DNA from: JAICSD01 sp963836665
Lineage (GTDB): Bacteria; Acidobacteriota; Vicinamibacteria; Vicinamibacterales; 2-12-FULL-66-21
Assembly (NCBI GenBank): GCA_963836665.1
Contig: CAWIKL010000001.1
Span: 2,294,001 to 2,358,000, forward strand
Length of the DNA stretch: 64,000 nucleotides
Direction of reading: 5' to 3'
Below, piece after piece: positions 34,810 through 42,628 of the stretch. Position numbers and translations under genes: made by a program. The notes beneath the pieces were generated by a model. The model had not been told where the DNA came from, did not search any database, and was given only the letters and a program-made list of their open reading frames with translations. Each line of letters begins with the position of its first letter. Within the stretch, counting starts at the first letter, position 1.

Positions 34810-34880
34810 GCCGTCACGCGGCCCGTGAGCCCACGAGCACTGGCATCCTGCTTGCACGACGGACCACGGAGAGTCGCGCC

Positions 34881-35093
34881 ATGAAAATTCTGGGCATCGT
34901 GTTAATCGTCCTCGGCGTATTCGGTCTCGCGTACGGCGGATTCAGCTACACCAAGGAAAAGAAGGTCGTCGATCTGGGCCCGCTGCAGGCGTCGACGCGG
35001 ACGCACGAAACCGTCCCAGTCCCGCCTCTTCTCTCGGGTATCGCCATCGCCGGCGGCATTGCCCTCTTGGTGGTGTCAGGACGAAAGGTGTAG
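34881..35093 (+). CDS. DUF3185-like small membrane protein (70 aa)
   Basis: Two membrane helices (ILGIVLIVLGVFGLAYGG and LLSGIAIAGGIALLVV) flank a short polar loop, YTKEKKVVDLGPLQA. This matches my memory of DUF3185 proteins (MKIxGIxLIVLGIxAL..GG.SYT). GGAGAG lies upstream of the ATG at a suitable distance. It is divergent from the P450 gene and convergent with the next. Function unknown. Confidence 0.8.
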   Translation: MKILGIVLIVLGVFGLAYGGFSYTKEKKVVDLGPLQASTRTHETVPVPPLLSGIAIAGGIALLVVSGRKV

Positions 35094-35097
35094 CGGA

Positions 35098-35280
35098 TCA
35101 GCCAGCGCGTCGCGTTTTCGCGAAAAGCCACCACGCCCATCCGCTCAACGCCGCGGCTACGAGCGTCAGTACCCAGAACCACGGCTCGCCGGCCATCGCC
35201 GGCTCCGCGTGGATCCGCATCAGATGCGCGATGACGATCGCGCCGAACACTGTACCCACCGTCCCAAGGAAGAGCTTCAT
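35098..35280 (-). CDS. Small membrane protein (60 aa)
   Basis: MKLFLGTVGTVFGAIVIAHL forms one helix and EPWFWVLTLVAAALSGWAWWLF a second, ending in a positive KTRRAG tail. The ATG overlaps the TGA of the upstream gene (35277-35280), which supports both starts and coupling. No family recognised. Confidence 0.65.
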   Translation of the reverse strand: MKLFLGTVGTVFGAIVIAHLMRIHAEPAMAGEPWFWVLTLVAAALSGWAWWLFAKTRRAG

Positions 35281-35777
35281 GGCTTTCCCCTCAGTATCTT
35301 TACCAGCGATCCCTTGTCGTACTCGATGTCGTGAATCCGCCAGCCAGCGGCGCTCTTGACCATGACGAAGGTCAGATGGCGCACGCCGTCGGAAGAATGA
35401 ATCTCCGCCGGCACGCGTGAAGGGTCCTTGCCTTCGGAGATTTTGACGGTCGCGCCCGCCGCGTCCTGGGCATCCCAGATCGGCATGAAGTCGAGATTGC
35501 ACACTTCCTGCTTGCGCGCCGAGCAGGCGCGGTCGGCGAGCACCAGTGCGATCAGCGGATCGTCGAGATAGCGAGCCATCGCCGCCCTCGGCCGCCCGAA
35601 CAGATCCTCCATCGAGAACTCGGGGCTATCGATGACCGCCTGCGCCGCGTACTCCTGATAGAGCTTGGTCACGACGGCAAGCGGGCCCGGCGCCGTGACG
35701 GTCGCCGGAACCTGCCCTGACGCCGTGGCGGCGGCAAGGAGAAGTGAACCGGCGACAATCGCGATCTGCTGTCTCAC
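35277..35777 (-). CDS. Secreted protein, DUF3828-like
   Basis: A GTG-started 166-residue protein with a signal peptide (IAIVAGSLLLAAATASG). The body has AVVTKLYQEYAAQAV, a Cys pair (CSARKQEVCNLDFMPIWDAQDA) and the closing VKSAAGWRIHDIEY, as in NTF2-like DUF3828 proteins where a small beta sheet packs on helices. No catalytic motif is seen. It is translationally coupled to the small membrane protein downstream. Confidence 0.65.
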   Translation of the reverse strand: MRQQIAIVAGSLLLAAATASGQVPATVTAPGPLAVVTKLYQEYAAQAVIDSPEFSMEDLFGRPRAAMARYLDDPLIALVLADRACSARKQEVCNLDFMPIWDAQDAAGATVKISEGKDPSRVPAEIHSSDGVRHLTFVMVKSAAGWRIHDIEYDKGSLVKILRGKP

Positions 35778-35838
35778 GTCTGTCCCTTCTGCCGCCCCTC
35801 AGCGGTCCCCGTGCTCGACTTTCAGTCTCGGCATGGCT

Positions 35839-36312
35839 TCAACGCTCGGGCGCACCGGCAATCTCGTAGAACACGTCGGTGCGGATCTGGGCCGGGTCGT
35901 CGTTCCATGCATCCTGCCAGTGGCCGTAGAGCTCCCAACACACGTCGCCGAACGCGTGACCGTTGGCCTTGCACCATCGCTGGATCTCACCATGCGCCTC
36001 GCCGAGTCCCGAATACGGCCCGTAGTAGACGGTCCACGCGGCGGTGCAGCCCGGCAGCTCCGAAACCACGATCTCTCCGGCGGCTATGAACGGGGTAACC
36101 AGCTCGACGCCCGCTTCGACGACGGCGCCGGCGTTGCGGTAGAGCGCGACGTTGTGGCCGCCACGGCGTCCCTGCGCGCGGAGGGCGTTCCAGACCAGGC
36201 CGCAACACTCCGGCACGATCCGCGACAAGTCCGCCTTGTTGGCGACTGCTCGCGAAATTACCGCCGTCGGAATCCGGTTCACCTGGCGAACATTCACCGT
36301 GCGAGCGTTCAT
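35839..36312 (-). CDS. GyrI-like / effector-binding domain protein
   Basis: A 157-residue stand-alone ligand-binding domain: VNVRQVNRIPTAVISR at the start, then GHNVALYRNAGAVVEAGVEL, LPGCTAAWTVYYGPYSGLGEAH and ending WELYGHW. The GPY..L...... helix and EVYG-like end are those of GyrI/AraC effector-binding proteins. There is no DNA-binding domain, so it is a small-molecule binder rather than a regulator by itself. The ligand is unknown. Confidence 0.75.
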   Translation of the reverse strand: MNARTVNVRQVNRIPTAVISRAVANKADLSRIVPECCGLVWNALRAQGRRGGHNVALYRNAGAVVEAGVELVTPFIAAGEIVVSELPGCTAAWTVYYGPYSGLGEAHGEIQRWCKANGHAFGDVCWELYGHWQDAWNDDPAQIRTDVFYEIAGAPER

Positions 36313-36404
36313 CGTCTCCTCATTTCCGTGGGCGGAGCGTAGGTTCCATCGGCCAGGACCGCGAGCTTAGCACCGGTCGGGCGCGCGGCGGCATAATCGG
36401 AGGC

Positions 36405-36899
36405 ATGCACACGATGGACACCAGCGCCACACTCGCGCGTCTGTTCTCTGAGCTCGTCGACGGCACCAGCGGCGAGAAAGGCGCGTTCATCCTCAACACG
36501 GGTGATATCGGCCTGTTGCGCTCGCTCGACGCGCTTGGCGCGGCCGACGCGTCGCGGGCCGTGCACGACGGGGCGACCATCGCCGCGCACGCGCAGCACT
36601 TGCGCTACGGCCTGTCGCTGATGAACCGCTGGGCTCGCGAGGGAGGCGATCCATTCGCCGACGCGACATGGGACGCGGCGTGGACGATCGGGGGCGTCGA
36701 CGCGGTGGAGTGGGAAGAGATTCGCCGCGGCCTCGCCACCGAGGCACAGCGCTGGCTGGAGGTGCTGCACACGCCGCGCGATGCCGCGCCGGCGGAGTTC
36801 GCCGGCATGGTCGCCAGCATCGCGCACCTCGCCTATCATCTCGGCGCCGTGCGGCAGATCGACAAGACGCTGCGCGGACCGCGCGAGGGGACGTTCTAA
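36405..36899 (+). CDS. DinB-superfamily protein
   Basis: A 164-residue helical protein with the DinB pattern of metal-ligand histidines: the helix ATIAAHAQHLRYGLSLMN and the final helix MVASIAHLAYHLGAVRQID. Two ATGs, at 36405 and 36414, are possible. The end overlaps the convergent zinc-ribbon gene by four bases. No substrate can be inferred. Confidence 0.75.
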   Translation: MHTMDTSATLARLFSELVDGTSGEKGAFILNTGDIGLLRSLDALGAADASRAVHDGATIAAHAQHLRYGLSLMNRWAREGGDPFADATWDAAWTIGGVDAVEWEEIRRGLATEAQRWLEVLHTPRDAAPAEFAGMVASIAHLAYHLGAVRQIDKTLRGPREGTF

Positions 36900-37297
36900 T
36901 GCGACGCCCGAGTCATCCACCAGAGGACCAAGGCCGCCGTCGCCACGACGAGCAACAGGAACTGACCGAGGCGGCCGCCGGCGCCGCTGTCGGACGGCTG
37001 TGATGGCACGGCGGGCATCGTCAACAGCACCGGGAGCGGAGTAGGGACGCGACCGGCTTCGATCGCCTCGACATAGGCTTTCGCCTGAGCCAGACCGACC
37101 CCGGTCCGCTGGCGAACCAGCTTGATGGCGTCGATCTTCCGGCGCGCGGCGATCAGTTGCCGCACCTCAGGCGCGAAATCGGCGGCCGCCGCGGATGCGG
37201 GCGCGGCGGCGCCGGTTCCGTTCAACATGCTCCCGCAGTAGCGGCACTTAATCGCGTCGTCCTGGATCGACTCGGCGCAGAACGGACACTTCTTCAT
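36896..37297 (-). CDS. Zinc-ribbon protein with L7/L12-like helix pair and C-terminal membrane anchor
   Basis: A 133-residue protein. The N-terminus CPFCAESIQDDAIKCRYCGS is a four-Cys zinc ribbon. A Pro/Ala linker leads to RKIDAIKLVRQRTGVGLAQAKAYVEAIEAG (two spans), which mirrors the ribosomal L7/L12 C-terminal helix-turn-helix (KI..IK..R..TGLGLKEAK..VE). A single membrane helix (GQFLLLVVATAALVLWWM) closes the chain. Such combinations occur as uncharacterised bacterial proteins; the L7/L12-like part may be a protein-binding module. Confidence 0.75.
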   Translation of the reverse strand: MKKCPFCAESIQDDAIKCRYCGSMLNGTGAAAPASAAAADFAPEVRQLIAARRKIDAIKLVRQRTGVGLAQAKAYVEAIEAGRVPTPLPVLLTMPAVPSQPSDSGAGGRLGQFLLLVVATAALVLWWMTRASH

Positions 37298-37332
37298 CGC
37301 GCCGCATCATGCCACAGCGCGACGGAGCCGTG

Positions 37333-37833
37333 CTACGCGGCGAACGGGTTCTCGTCGGCGGTCGGGCCGTAGACCGACGGCACCGGCACGTCGAGCAGGC
37401 GCAGGTAGACGAGCAGCTGGCCGCGGTGGTGATACCAGTGATTGAGCATGATGGCGCGCGCGACGGCGGCACGCGGCATGGCCATGACCTCGTCGCCGGC
37501 GCGCGTCATGCGCCAAGTCGCTCCCATCGCGGCATCGCTGAGCGATGCGAGATGCTGCTTCGCCTTGGCGACGCTGGCCTCGAGCGCCGGCACCAAGTCG
37601 GCGGCGCGCTCGGCCTGCGGGTGGACGAAATTCGGCGCCTCGATCGAATCCCGCGCGACGATCTCGGCGACGTTGCCGGGCACGGCGGCCACGTGCAGCG
37701 CCAGCTGCCCGAGCGACATCGACTTGGCGTGCGGCTTCCAGCCCAGATGGGCCTGCGGCACGCGCTCGAGCACGCGGCGGGTCGTCTGCGATTCCTGTTC
37801 GAGCTCGGCAAGCATGTTCTGTGCAATTGTCAT
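37333..37833 (-). CDS. DinB family protein
   Basis: A 166-residue protein from ATG 37833: MLAELEQESQTTRRVLERVP, then KSMSLGQLALHVAAVPGNVAE, and near the end ARAIMLNHWYHHRGQLLVYLR. The HxxxxxxxxxxxH and HWYHHRGQ histidines match the DinB metal site, and this subtype is commonly annotated as DUF1569/DinB. It is third in an operon with an ArsR regulator and an SRPBCC protein (10 bp spacer), a grouping often found in bacteria. Confidence 0.85.
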   Translation of the reverse strand: MTIAQNMLAELEQESQTTRRVLERVPQAHLGWKPHAKSMSLGQLALHVAAVPGNVAEIVARDSIEAPNFVHPQAERAADLVPALEASVAKAKQHLASLSDAAMGATWRMTRAGDEVMAMPRAAVARAIMLNHWYHHRGQLLVYLRLLDVPVPSVYGPTADENPFAA

Positions 37834-37843
37834 CGCCGTCTCC

Positions 37844-38287
37844 TTACTGCCGCTCCGCGGCGGCCTTGATACGAGCGTTGAGCGCCGACCAGCCGACGCC
37901 GAGGCGTGGACGGTGATCCTCGGGGAAGGGCCCGACGACGGTGTGCGTGAAGGTGATGAGCGTGCCGCCATCGGAGTCGCTCAGGCGGTACTGCAGGTTC
38001 GAGATGGCGCCGGTTGACATGAACAGCGGCCCGAAGATCTCGAGCAGCGTCGGCTTCTTGATCGCCTGCACGAAGCCCCACAGGTGCCCGTTGTCACCGC
38101 CGAGGTCGCGGTACCAGCGCCCGCCGGGGCGCGCCTCGAGCACCATCGGCAACGGCGCGCCGTCGGGCCCCTGGTTGTGCGGCCCCATCTCGGCGACGAG
38201 CGACGCGAACGTCCTGTCGAGCGACGCGCGCACGTGGATCTCTTCGCGGATCGTGAAAGTCTCGGTAGCGGGAGCGGCAGTGGTCAT
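37844..38287 (-). CDS. SRPBCC / AHSA1-type protein
   Basis: A 147-residue protein: IREEIHVRASLDRTFASLVAEMG at the start, GGRWYRDLGGDNGHLWGFVQ in the middle and the LITFTHTVVGPF strand. This is the Aha1/SRPBCC helix-grip fold. The ATG overlaps the stop of the ArsR gene (38284-38287), so the pair is translationally coupled. In such operons the SRPBCC protein is presumed to bind a small hydrophobic ligand. Confidence 0.85.
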   Translation of the reverse strand: MTTAAPATETFTIREEIHVRASLDRTFASLVAEMGPHNQGPDGAPLPMVLEARPGGRWYRDLGGDNGHLWGFVQAIKKPTLLEIFGPLFMSTGAISNLQYRLSDSDGGTLITFTHTVVGPFPEDHRPRLGVGWSALNARIKAAAERQ

Positions 38288-38607
38288 CGTTCCTCCTCGG
38301 CGTGAGCCTTGATGCGGCGCAGCTGCGCGCGCCAGTGGCGCTCGAAGTGCGCGATCCAGTCGTGAACGGTACGGAGCGGTTCGGGGTTCAAGCGAACGAG
38401 TGTGCGGCGGCCATCGCGGCGAACCGAGACCAGCCCGACGTCGCGCAGCACCTGCAGATGCTTCGAGACCGACGGCTGAGCCAGCTCGAGGGCGTCGACG
38501 ATGTCGCTGACTGAGCGCTCGTCGCCGGCCAGGAATTCCAGGATGTGGCGGCGGCGTGGCTCGGCGATGGCGTTGAACGGGTCGGAGGTCGTGGCGGCGC
38601 GGGGCAC
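38284..38607 (-). CDS. ArsR-family transcriptional regulator (probable leaderless GTG start)
   Basis: A 107-residue winged-helix protein. It contains DPFNAIAEPRRRHILEFLAG, the helix-turn-helix SVSDIVDALELAQPSVSKHLQVLRD and the wing VSVRRDGRRTLVRLN, ending in the PLRTVHDWIAHFERHW helix. No metal-binding Cys motif is present, so it belongs to the YdfF/SdpR-like branch paired with SRPBCC/DinB genes. The GTG at 38607 is preferred because a strong promoter with its -10 at 38614-38619 puts the transcript start almost on this codon. ATGs at 38622 and 38628 would lie inside the promoter. It probably represses its own operon. Confidence 0.85.
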   Translation of the reverse strand: MPRAATTSDPFNAIAEPRRRHILEFLAGDERSVSDIVDALELAQPSVSKHLQVLRDVGLVSVRRDGRRTLVRLNPEPLRTVHDWIAHFERHWRAQLRRIKAHAEEER

Positions 38608-38613
38608 CCCACT

Positions 38614-38643
38614 CTTATACATTCCCATATGGGAATATGTCAA
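38614..38643 (-). promoter_or_regulatory. Sigma-70-type promoter with palindromic operator in the spacer
   Basis: On the minus strand TTGACA (38643-38638) and TATAAG (38619-38614) are separated by 18 bases. The spacer holds the perfect 16-bp palindrome ATTCCCATATGGGAAT (38621-38636). A repressor dimer bound here would block RNA polymerase, the usual ArsR autoregulation design. It drives the ArsR-SRPBCC-DinB operon. Confidence 0.8.
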
Positions 38644-38657
38644 GGGCCGCGATTATG

Positions 38658-39968
38658 TCATCGGCGCGGGACGCCAAACACCGCGAGATCGATTGTGCCC
38701 GCGACGGCTTCGTAGCCGGCCGCGTTGAGGTGCAGGTGATCGCCGGCATCGAAACGCGGCAATGTCTGCGTCAGATGATCCGGGTCGCGGACCGCGGCGT
38801 CGAAGTCGAACACACCGTCGTAGGCCTTGGCGCCACGAATCCACTCGTTGAGCTGCGCGCGTTTGGCTTCTCCCTCTGGCGTCCAGTAGTTGGCGCCCGC
38901 GAACGGTGTCAGCGTGGCACCGTAGACGTGTAAGCCGCGCGCGTGCCCGCGCTCGATCAGCTGCCGGTGTGCGGCGATCAGCTCCGCGGCGCCGGGCAAA
39001 GGGTTCTGCCGAGCCTGGCCGATGTCGTTGATGCCTTCGAGGACAATGACGTCGGTGACGCCCGGTTGCGCCAGCACGTCGCGGTCGAAGCGGGCCAGCA
39101 CGGCAGGCCCGTTTCCCTCGTTGAGCACGCGATTGCCACCGATGCCGGCGTTGAGCACGGCCATGCGCAGGCCGGCCGCGGCGAGCCTCCGCGCGAGCTG
39201 ATCGGGCCACCGCCGGTTGGCATCGAGCCCCGATGCCGTACCGTCGGTGATCGAATCTCCGAGGGCGACGACCGCGCCATGCGCAGCCGTCAGCACTTCG
39301 ATGCGCGCCAGGAAGAACCACGTCGCCGACTGCAGGCCGTCGCCGCGGCGGTACTGCGTCGTCGCCTGGACCGGCATGGTGACGGCGCCAACGTGATTGC
39401 CCGCAGGAGAGACATAACCCGTCTGCCACGAAGCCGGGTGCGTGGTGATCGGCGACTTCATCGCGGCGGTGTCGACGGGCAGATACAGGTCGAGGGCAAG
39501 ATCCGCGAAATCGGGAGTCGCCAGATCGACGGGATCACTCAGCAGCACCGCGCCGGCCGGCACCGTCGCCTGGGTCGCGCCGCCGAACGTCAGGGCGTGC
39601 GCCGATGACGGGACGATCGTCGCTTCGCGATCGCGGAGGGCGACACTGGCGGCGCCAATCTGCAGGTCCGCCGTGCCGAAGGTGTTGGCGAGGACAACGC
39701 GCAGGCGCGAGCCGCCGAGCGTGATGTGCGCGATCTGCCGCACCGTCTGGTTGTTGAAATGCAGCAGCGACTGGCCGCTGCTACCGTTCGCGGCGGCGGG
39801 CTGATCGGTGCGCGCGGTCGGCGCGGCATACCATGTCGCCGTCCAACGCTCCGGCGGTGACTGGGCGTGCTGCGGCGCACTCGCAGCGACGGCGACGAGC
39901 AGGATGCTCGCGAGCACGGTGCGCATGGGTCGAGTCGGCGGCAACGGATCACCGTCGGGATAGGTCAT
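38658..39968 (-). CDS. SGNH/GDSL hydrolase, exported
   Basis: A 436-residue protein, with signal peptide MRTVLASILLVAVAASAPQ if started at 39926; the ATG at 39968 follows the trmO stop by 7 bp with a GGTAGG upstream. The N-terminal half is an extra beta domain (FNNQTVRQIAHITLGGSRLRVVLANT). The SGNH blocks are VVALGDSITDG (nucleophile Ser), LNAGIGGN, LEGINDIG and the catalytic DHLHLN. It is likely a carbohydrate esterase or lipase acting in the periplasm or outside. Coordinates use the longer start. Confidence 0.88.
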   Translation of the reverse strand: MTYPDGDPLPPTRPMRTVLASILLVAVAASAPQHAQSPPERWTATWYAAPTARTDQPAAANGSSGQSLLHFNNQTVRQIAHITLGGSRLRVVLANTFGTADLQIGAASVALRDREATIVPSSAHALTFGGATQATVPAGAVLLSDPVDLATPDFADLALDLYLPVDTAAMKSPITTHPASWQTGYVSPAGNHVGAVTMPVQATTQYRRGDGLQSATWFFLARIEVLTAAHGAVVALGDSITDGTASGLDANRRWPDQLARRLAAAGLRMAVLNAGIGGNRVLNEGNGPAVLARFDRDVLAQPGVTDVIVLEGINDIGQARQNPLPGAAELIAAHRQLIERGHARGLHVYGATLTPFAGANYWTPEGEAKRAQLNEWIRGAKAYDGVFDFDAAVRDPDHLTQTLPRFDAGDHLHLNAAGYEAVAGTIDLAVFGVPRR

Positions 39969-39975
39969 GGGCGGC

Positions 39976-40428
39976 CTACCGCTTCCGTCTGGTCTCGACC
40001 TCGGCGAGCCAGCCCCGGCGAAGCTGTTCCGGCGCTACGTTCGACAGGTACGGCTTGATGTCGAGAATCGGCGTGCCGTCGAGCATGTCGATGCCGGCGA
40101 CGCGCAGGCGGCAACCGTCGCGCCCCAGCAACTCGACCACTGTGAGCGCGATGGGGTTGGGACGCTTGGGCGAGCGTGTCGCAAAGACGCCATGCGGGCG
40201 ATCGTCGGCCGGCGGCCACGCCGTCAGCTCGACACCGTCGACGCGGTCGAATAGCCAGATCACGTACAGATGTGAGAAGTCTTCGACGTCGGCCAGGCCC
40301 GTCTCGAGCGCCGGCGCGATCTCGAGCGTGCCTTCGGCGCGATGTTCGGCGCCAAGCCCCTTCGGGATCTGCGACGTGTCGGTGAACGGGCTGCGCACCA
40401 CGCCGATCGGCTCGAAGCGAACGGTCAT
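39976..40428 (-). CDS. trmO: tRNA (adenine(37)-N6)-methyltransferase TrmO (TsaA/YaeB family)
   Basis: A 150-residue protein: FEPIGVVRSPF at the start, EDFSHLYVIWLFDR, then GVFATRSPKRPNPIALTVVELL and the GIDMLDGTPILDIKPYL segment. These are the SAM-dependent UPF0066/TrmO motifs; the enzyme N6-methylates the t6A37 of tRNA-Thr in E. coli. This is the short single-domain form lacking the E. coli C-terminal extension. It is followed by the SGNH hydrolase gene. Confidence 0.9.
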   Translation of the reverse strand: MTVRFEPIGVVRSPFTDTSQIPKGLGAEHRAEGTLEIAPALETGLADVEDFSHLYVIWLFDRVDGVELTAWPPADDRPHGVFATRSPKRPNPIALTVVELLGRDGCRLRVAGIDMLDGTPILDIKPYLSNVAPEQLRRGWLAEVETRRKR

Positions 40429-40515
40429 GACGCGCCGCTCACGCGCGCGGTCTCCCAGTGCACCGATCTGATCGAAAAGGGCACCGGACGCGGCAAGGAT
40501 GATGTCAGCTCGAGC

Positions 40516-41010
40516 TCAGTCATCCGGGTAGAGCGACCACTCGCTCAGGTGGCCTCGTTCGTCGAGGTAGAAATCCGAGATCACGCCGTGGCCGTGGAAG
40601 ACCTGCAGACAGGTGTCGTCACTGCCAGCGGGGTCCGGCTCAGCGAAAATCCTCACGATCGCTGCACGATCGATGTCGGGCGTCAGCCGCGTACCGTCGG
40701 GCGCCGACGGTTGCGAGGGGTTGAACGACGGATGGTCGCAGACGCCCCTCCCGATCAGGTAAGAGACCTCAGCGAGCTTATCGCCTTTGAAACGCAGACG
40801 CAGCCCGCGCTTCGCATAGAGCAGGAGGCATTCCTTGTCGCGGCGGCTCTTCCACTCGAAGGCATCGGGCCGCCCGAGCAGATGCGCCGACTCCAGTGGC
40901 GCCCCGAACGGCAGTGATGCGAGTTGCAGCGACAGCGCGCTCGGATCAGGCGCCGCGCCGGCAATCTCCTCCCATGTGTGCGTCGGATCGAACCAATCGG
41001 TCAGTCCCAT
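40516..41010 (-). CDS. Cytosolic protein of unknown function (164 aa)
   Basis: From ATG 41010 the product starts MGLTDWFDPTHTWEEIAG and has a strand-rich middle (DAFEWKSRRDKECLLLYAKRG, LRLRFKGDKLAEVSYLIG) and a C-terminal stretch DRAAIVRIFAEPD with VISDFYLDERGHLSEWSLYP. No signal peptide or membrane helix. The family is not recognised. A GTG at 41025 is an alternative start. Confidence 0.6.
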   Translation of the reverse strand: MGLTDWFDPTHTWEEIAGAAPDPSALSLQLASLPFGAPLESAHLLGRPDAFEWKSRRDKECLLLYAKRGLRLRFKGDKLAEVSYLIGRGVCDHPSFNPSQPSAPDGTRLTPDIDRAAIVRIFAEPDPAGSDDTCLQVFHGHGVISDFYLDERGHLSEWSLYPDD

Positions 41011-41032
41011 GACGGCCAGCCTCACGGACCGG

Positions 41033-41896
41033 TCATTTCACGATCTGCTTCAGCCATGCGATCAAATCCATCTTGTAGTGCTGCTGGTCGGCATCCTTCC
41101 ACGTCCCCATGCCGTGTCCGCCGGCCTCGACGGTGATGATGTCGCAGCGCGCACCGACCCTGTGCATCGCCTCGCACAGCATCGGCGACTGCTCGTAGGG
41201 CACCTGGTCGTCGCGCGTGCCGTGAATGGCGAGCAACGGTGGCATCCCTTTGTGGACGGCGTAGATCGGCGAGATCGCCTTCAACTTGGCAAAGCTGGCT
41301 TCGTCGTAACCCTCGGCCCCGAAAAAGGCGATGCTGCCGCCGTTCTTCTGGTGGCCGCTGATCGACGCCATGTTGAACCGCGAGGGATAGGCCTGCCGCT
41401 GGCGCGCGATCTTCTCGTAGTCGGCGGGGCCGTAGATATCGACGACCGCCGCAAGCTTGGTCGCGGGTGTCTCATGCGTGGCGGCATAGTTGACGAGAAA
41501 CCCGCCGGCCGATTCGCCGGCCAGGACGATCTTCGCGGGATCGACCTTGTAGGTTCGCGCGTTGGCCTTCACCCATGCGATCGCGGCGTCGACGTCCGCG
41601 CGCGCGTCGGCGAAACGGAACTCGGGCGCCATCCGGTAGTCGATGCTGAACCAGGCGAAGCCGGCGTCAGCCAACGGCTGGAACGTCGGAGCCATGTTGG
41701 TGGCGCGGCTGCCGCCATCAAATCCTCCGCCGTGGACGAGAATCGCGGCCGGGAACGGTCCGGGACCGTCGGGAACGTGCAGGTCGAGCAGCAGAGGGTG
41801 GCCGTTCGGGCGGCCGTACTCGACCCCCTTTTCATCGACAGCACCCGAGACGAGGGCCACCGCACAGGCGAGGGCGAGGAAGATGCTCTTAATCAC
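41033..41896 (-). CDS. Alpha/beta-hydrolase esterase (HSL/BD-FAE type), exported
   Basis: Uses the GTG at 41896, which gives a signal peptide (IKSIFLALACAVALVSGA); the open frame continues to a TTG at 41908. It contains the oxyanion motif HGGGFDGG, the nucleophile elbow AGESAGG, an Asp in GTRDDQVPYEQ and the catalytic His in EAGGHGMG. It is an esterase of short acyl or carbohydrate esters. Length of about 287 residues is normal. Confidence 0.85.
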   Translation of the reverse strand: MIKSIFLALACAVALVSGAVDEKGVEYGRPNGHPLLLDLHVPDGPGPFPAAILVHGGGFDGGSRATNMAPTFQPLADAGFAWFSIDYRMAPEFRFADARADVDAAIAWVKANARTYKVDPAKIVLAGESAGGFLVNYAATHETPATKLAAVVDIYGPADYEKIARQRQAYPSRFNMASISGHQKNGGSIAFFGAEGYDEASFAKLKAISPIYAVHKGMPPLLAIHGTRDDQVPYEQSPMLCEAMHRVGARCDIITVEAGGHGMGTWKDADQQHYKMDLIAWLKQIVK

Positions 41897-41967
41897 TTCG
41901 AAGGACAATACGCCGGACCGCTATGAAGAGCAATCGAAGCCCCTGGACGGTTTGCTACGATACCGTC

Positions 41968-42628
41968 GTGACCAGATTTCTCCCCGCACCAATCGTGCCG
42001 GCCCGCCGGCGTTTTCTGACCCGCCTGGGCATCGCCTCCGCCGCATTGGGCACACTCGTCGTGCCGGCGGCGGCGGCAGAGGCGCAAGCCCCTTCTCCGG
42101 CGCCGCGGCGTCACCCGATCGACGACTGGATGGACACGCTGCCGGCGGCGCACCGCATGATGTTCGACGCGGTCACGTCCAAGGGAGCCGACGACATCCG
42201 TCACTACGCGAGCAACGTCTATACGGCGAACAAGTCCGGCTACGACCTCGAGAGCCGCGACATCGGCGTCATCATCATCCTGCGTCATGAGGCGACGCCG
42301 TATGCGTTCAGTGACGCCATGTGGGCGAAGTACCGGGAACGCGCTCGCCGCGGAGCTGAAACTGGGAAATACTCCGGCCGCCAATCCGGCGATCACCGGC
42401 GGCGAGGGGCTCGAGGCGTTGGCCACGCTGGGTGCTCACTTCGCCGCCTGCGGGATGGCGACGCGGCGTTACGCCGGCATCCTGGCACACAGCAGCGGCA
42501 GCACCACGGACGCGGTCTTCGACGAACTCGGCAAGAACCTCGTCCGCAACGGGCATCTGACGCCAGCCGGGATCGTGGCGGTTGGCCGTGCGCAGGAACG
42601 CGGGTTCACGTTCGGCTATGCGGGGTGA
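41968..42628 (+). CDS. Tat-exported protein of unknown function, frameshifted
   Basis: GTG at 41968 gives a Tat-type leader (ARRRFLTRLGIASAALGTLV). The mature protein reads HPIDDWMDTLPAAHRMMFDAV and VIIILRHEATPYAFSDAMWAKY in the first frame. The continuation, GNALAAELKLGNTPAANP to GHLTPAGIVAVGRAQERGF, is in another frame, ending at 42628. One extra C after AAGTAC (42333/42334) accounts for it. The family is seen with c-type cytochromes and has a sulfur-relay-like DsrE fold appearance, which is uncertain. The stop overlaps the start of the diheme cytochrome gene by 11 bp. Confidence 0.7.

Noticed and set aside
38284..38643. ArsR start at 38643
   Set aside because: That start lies inside the -35 box of the promoter that drives the gene.
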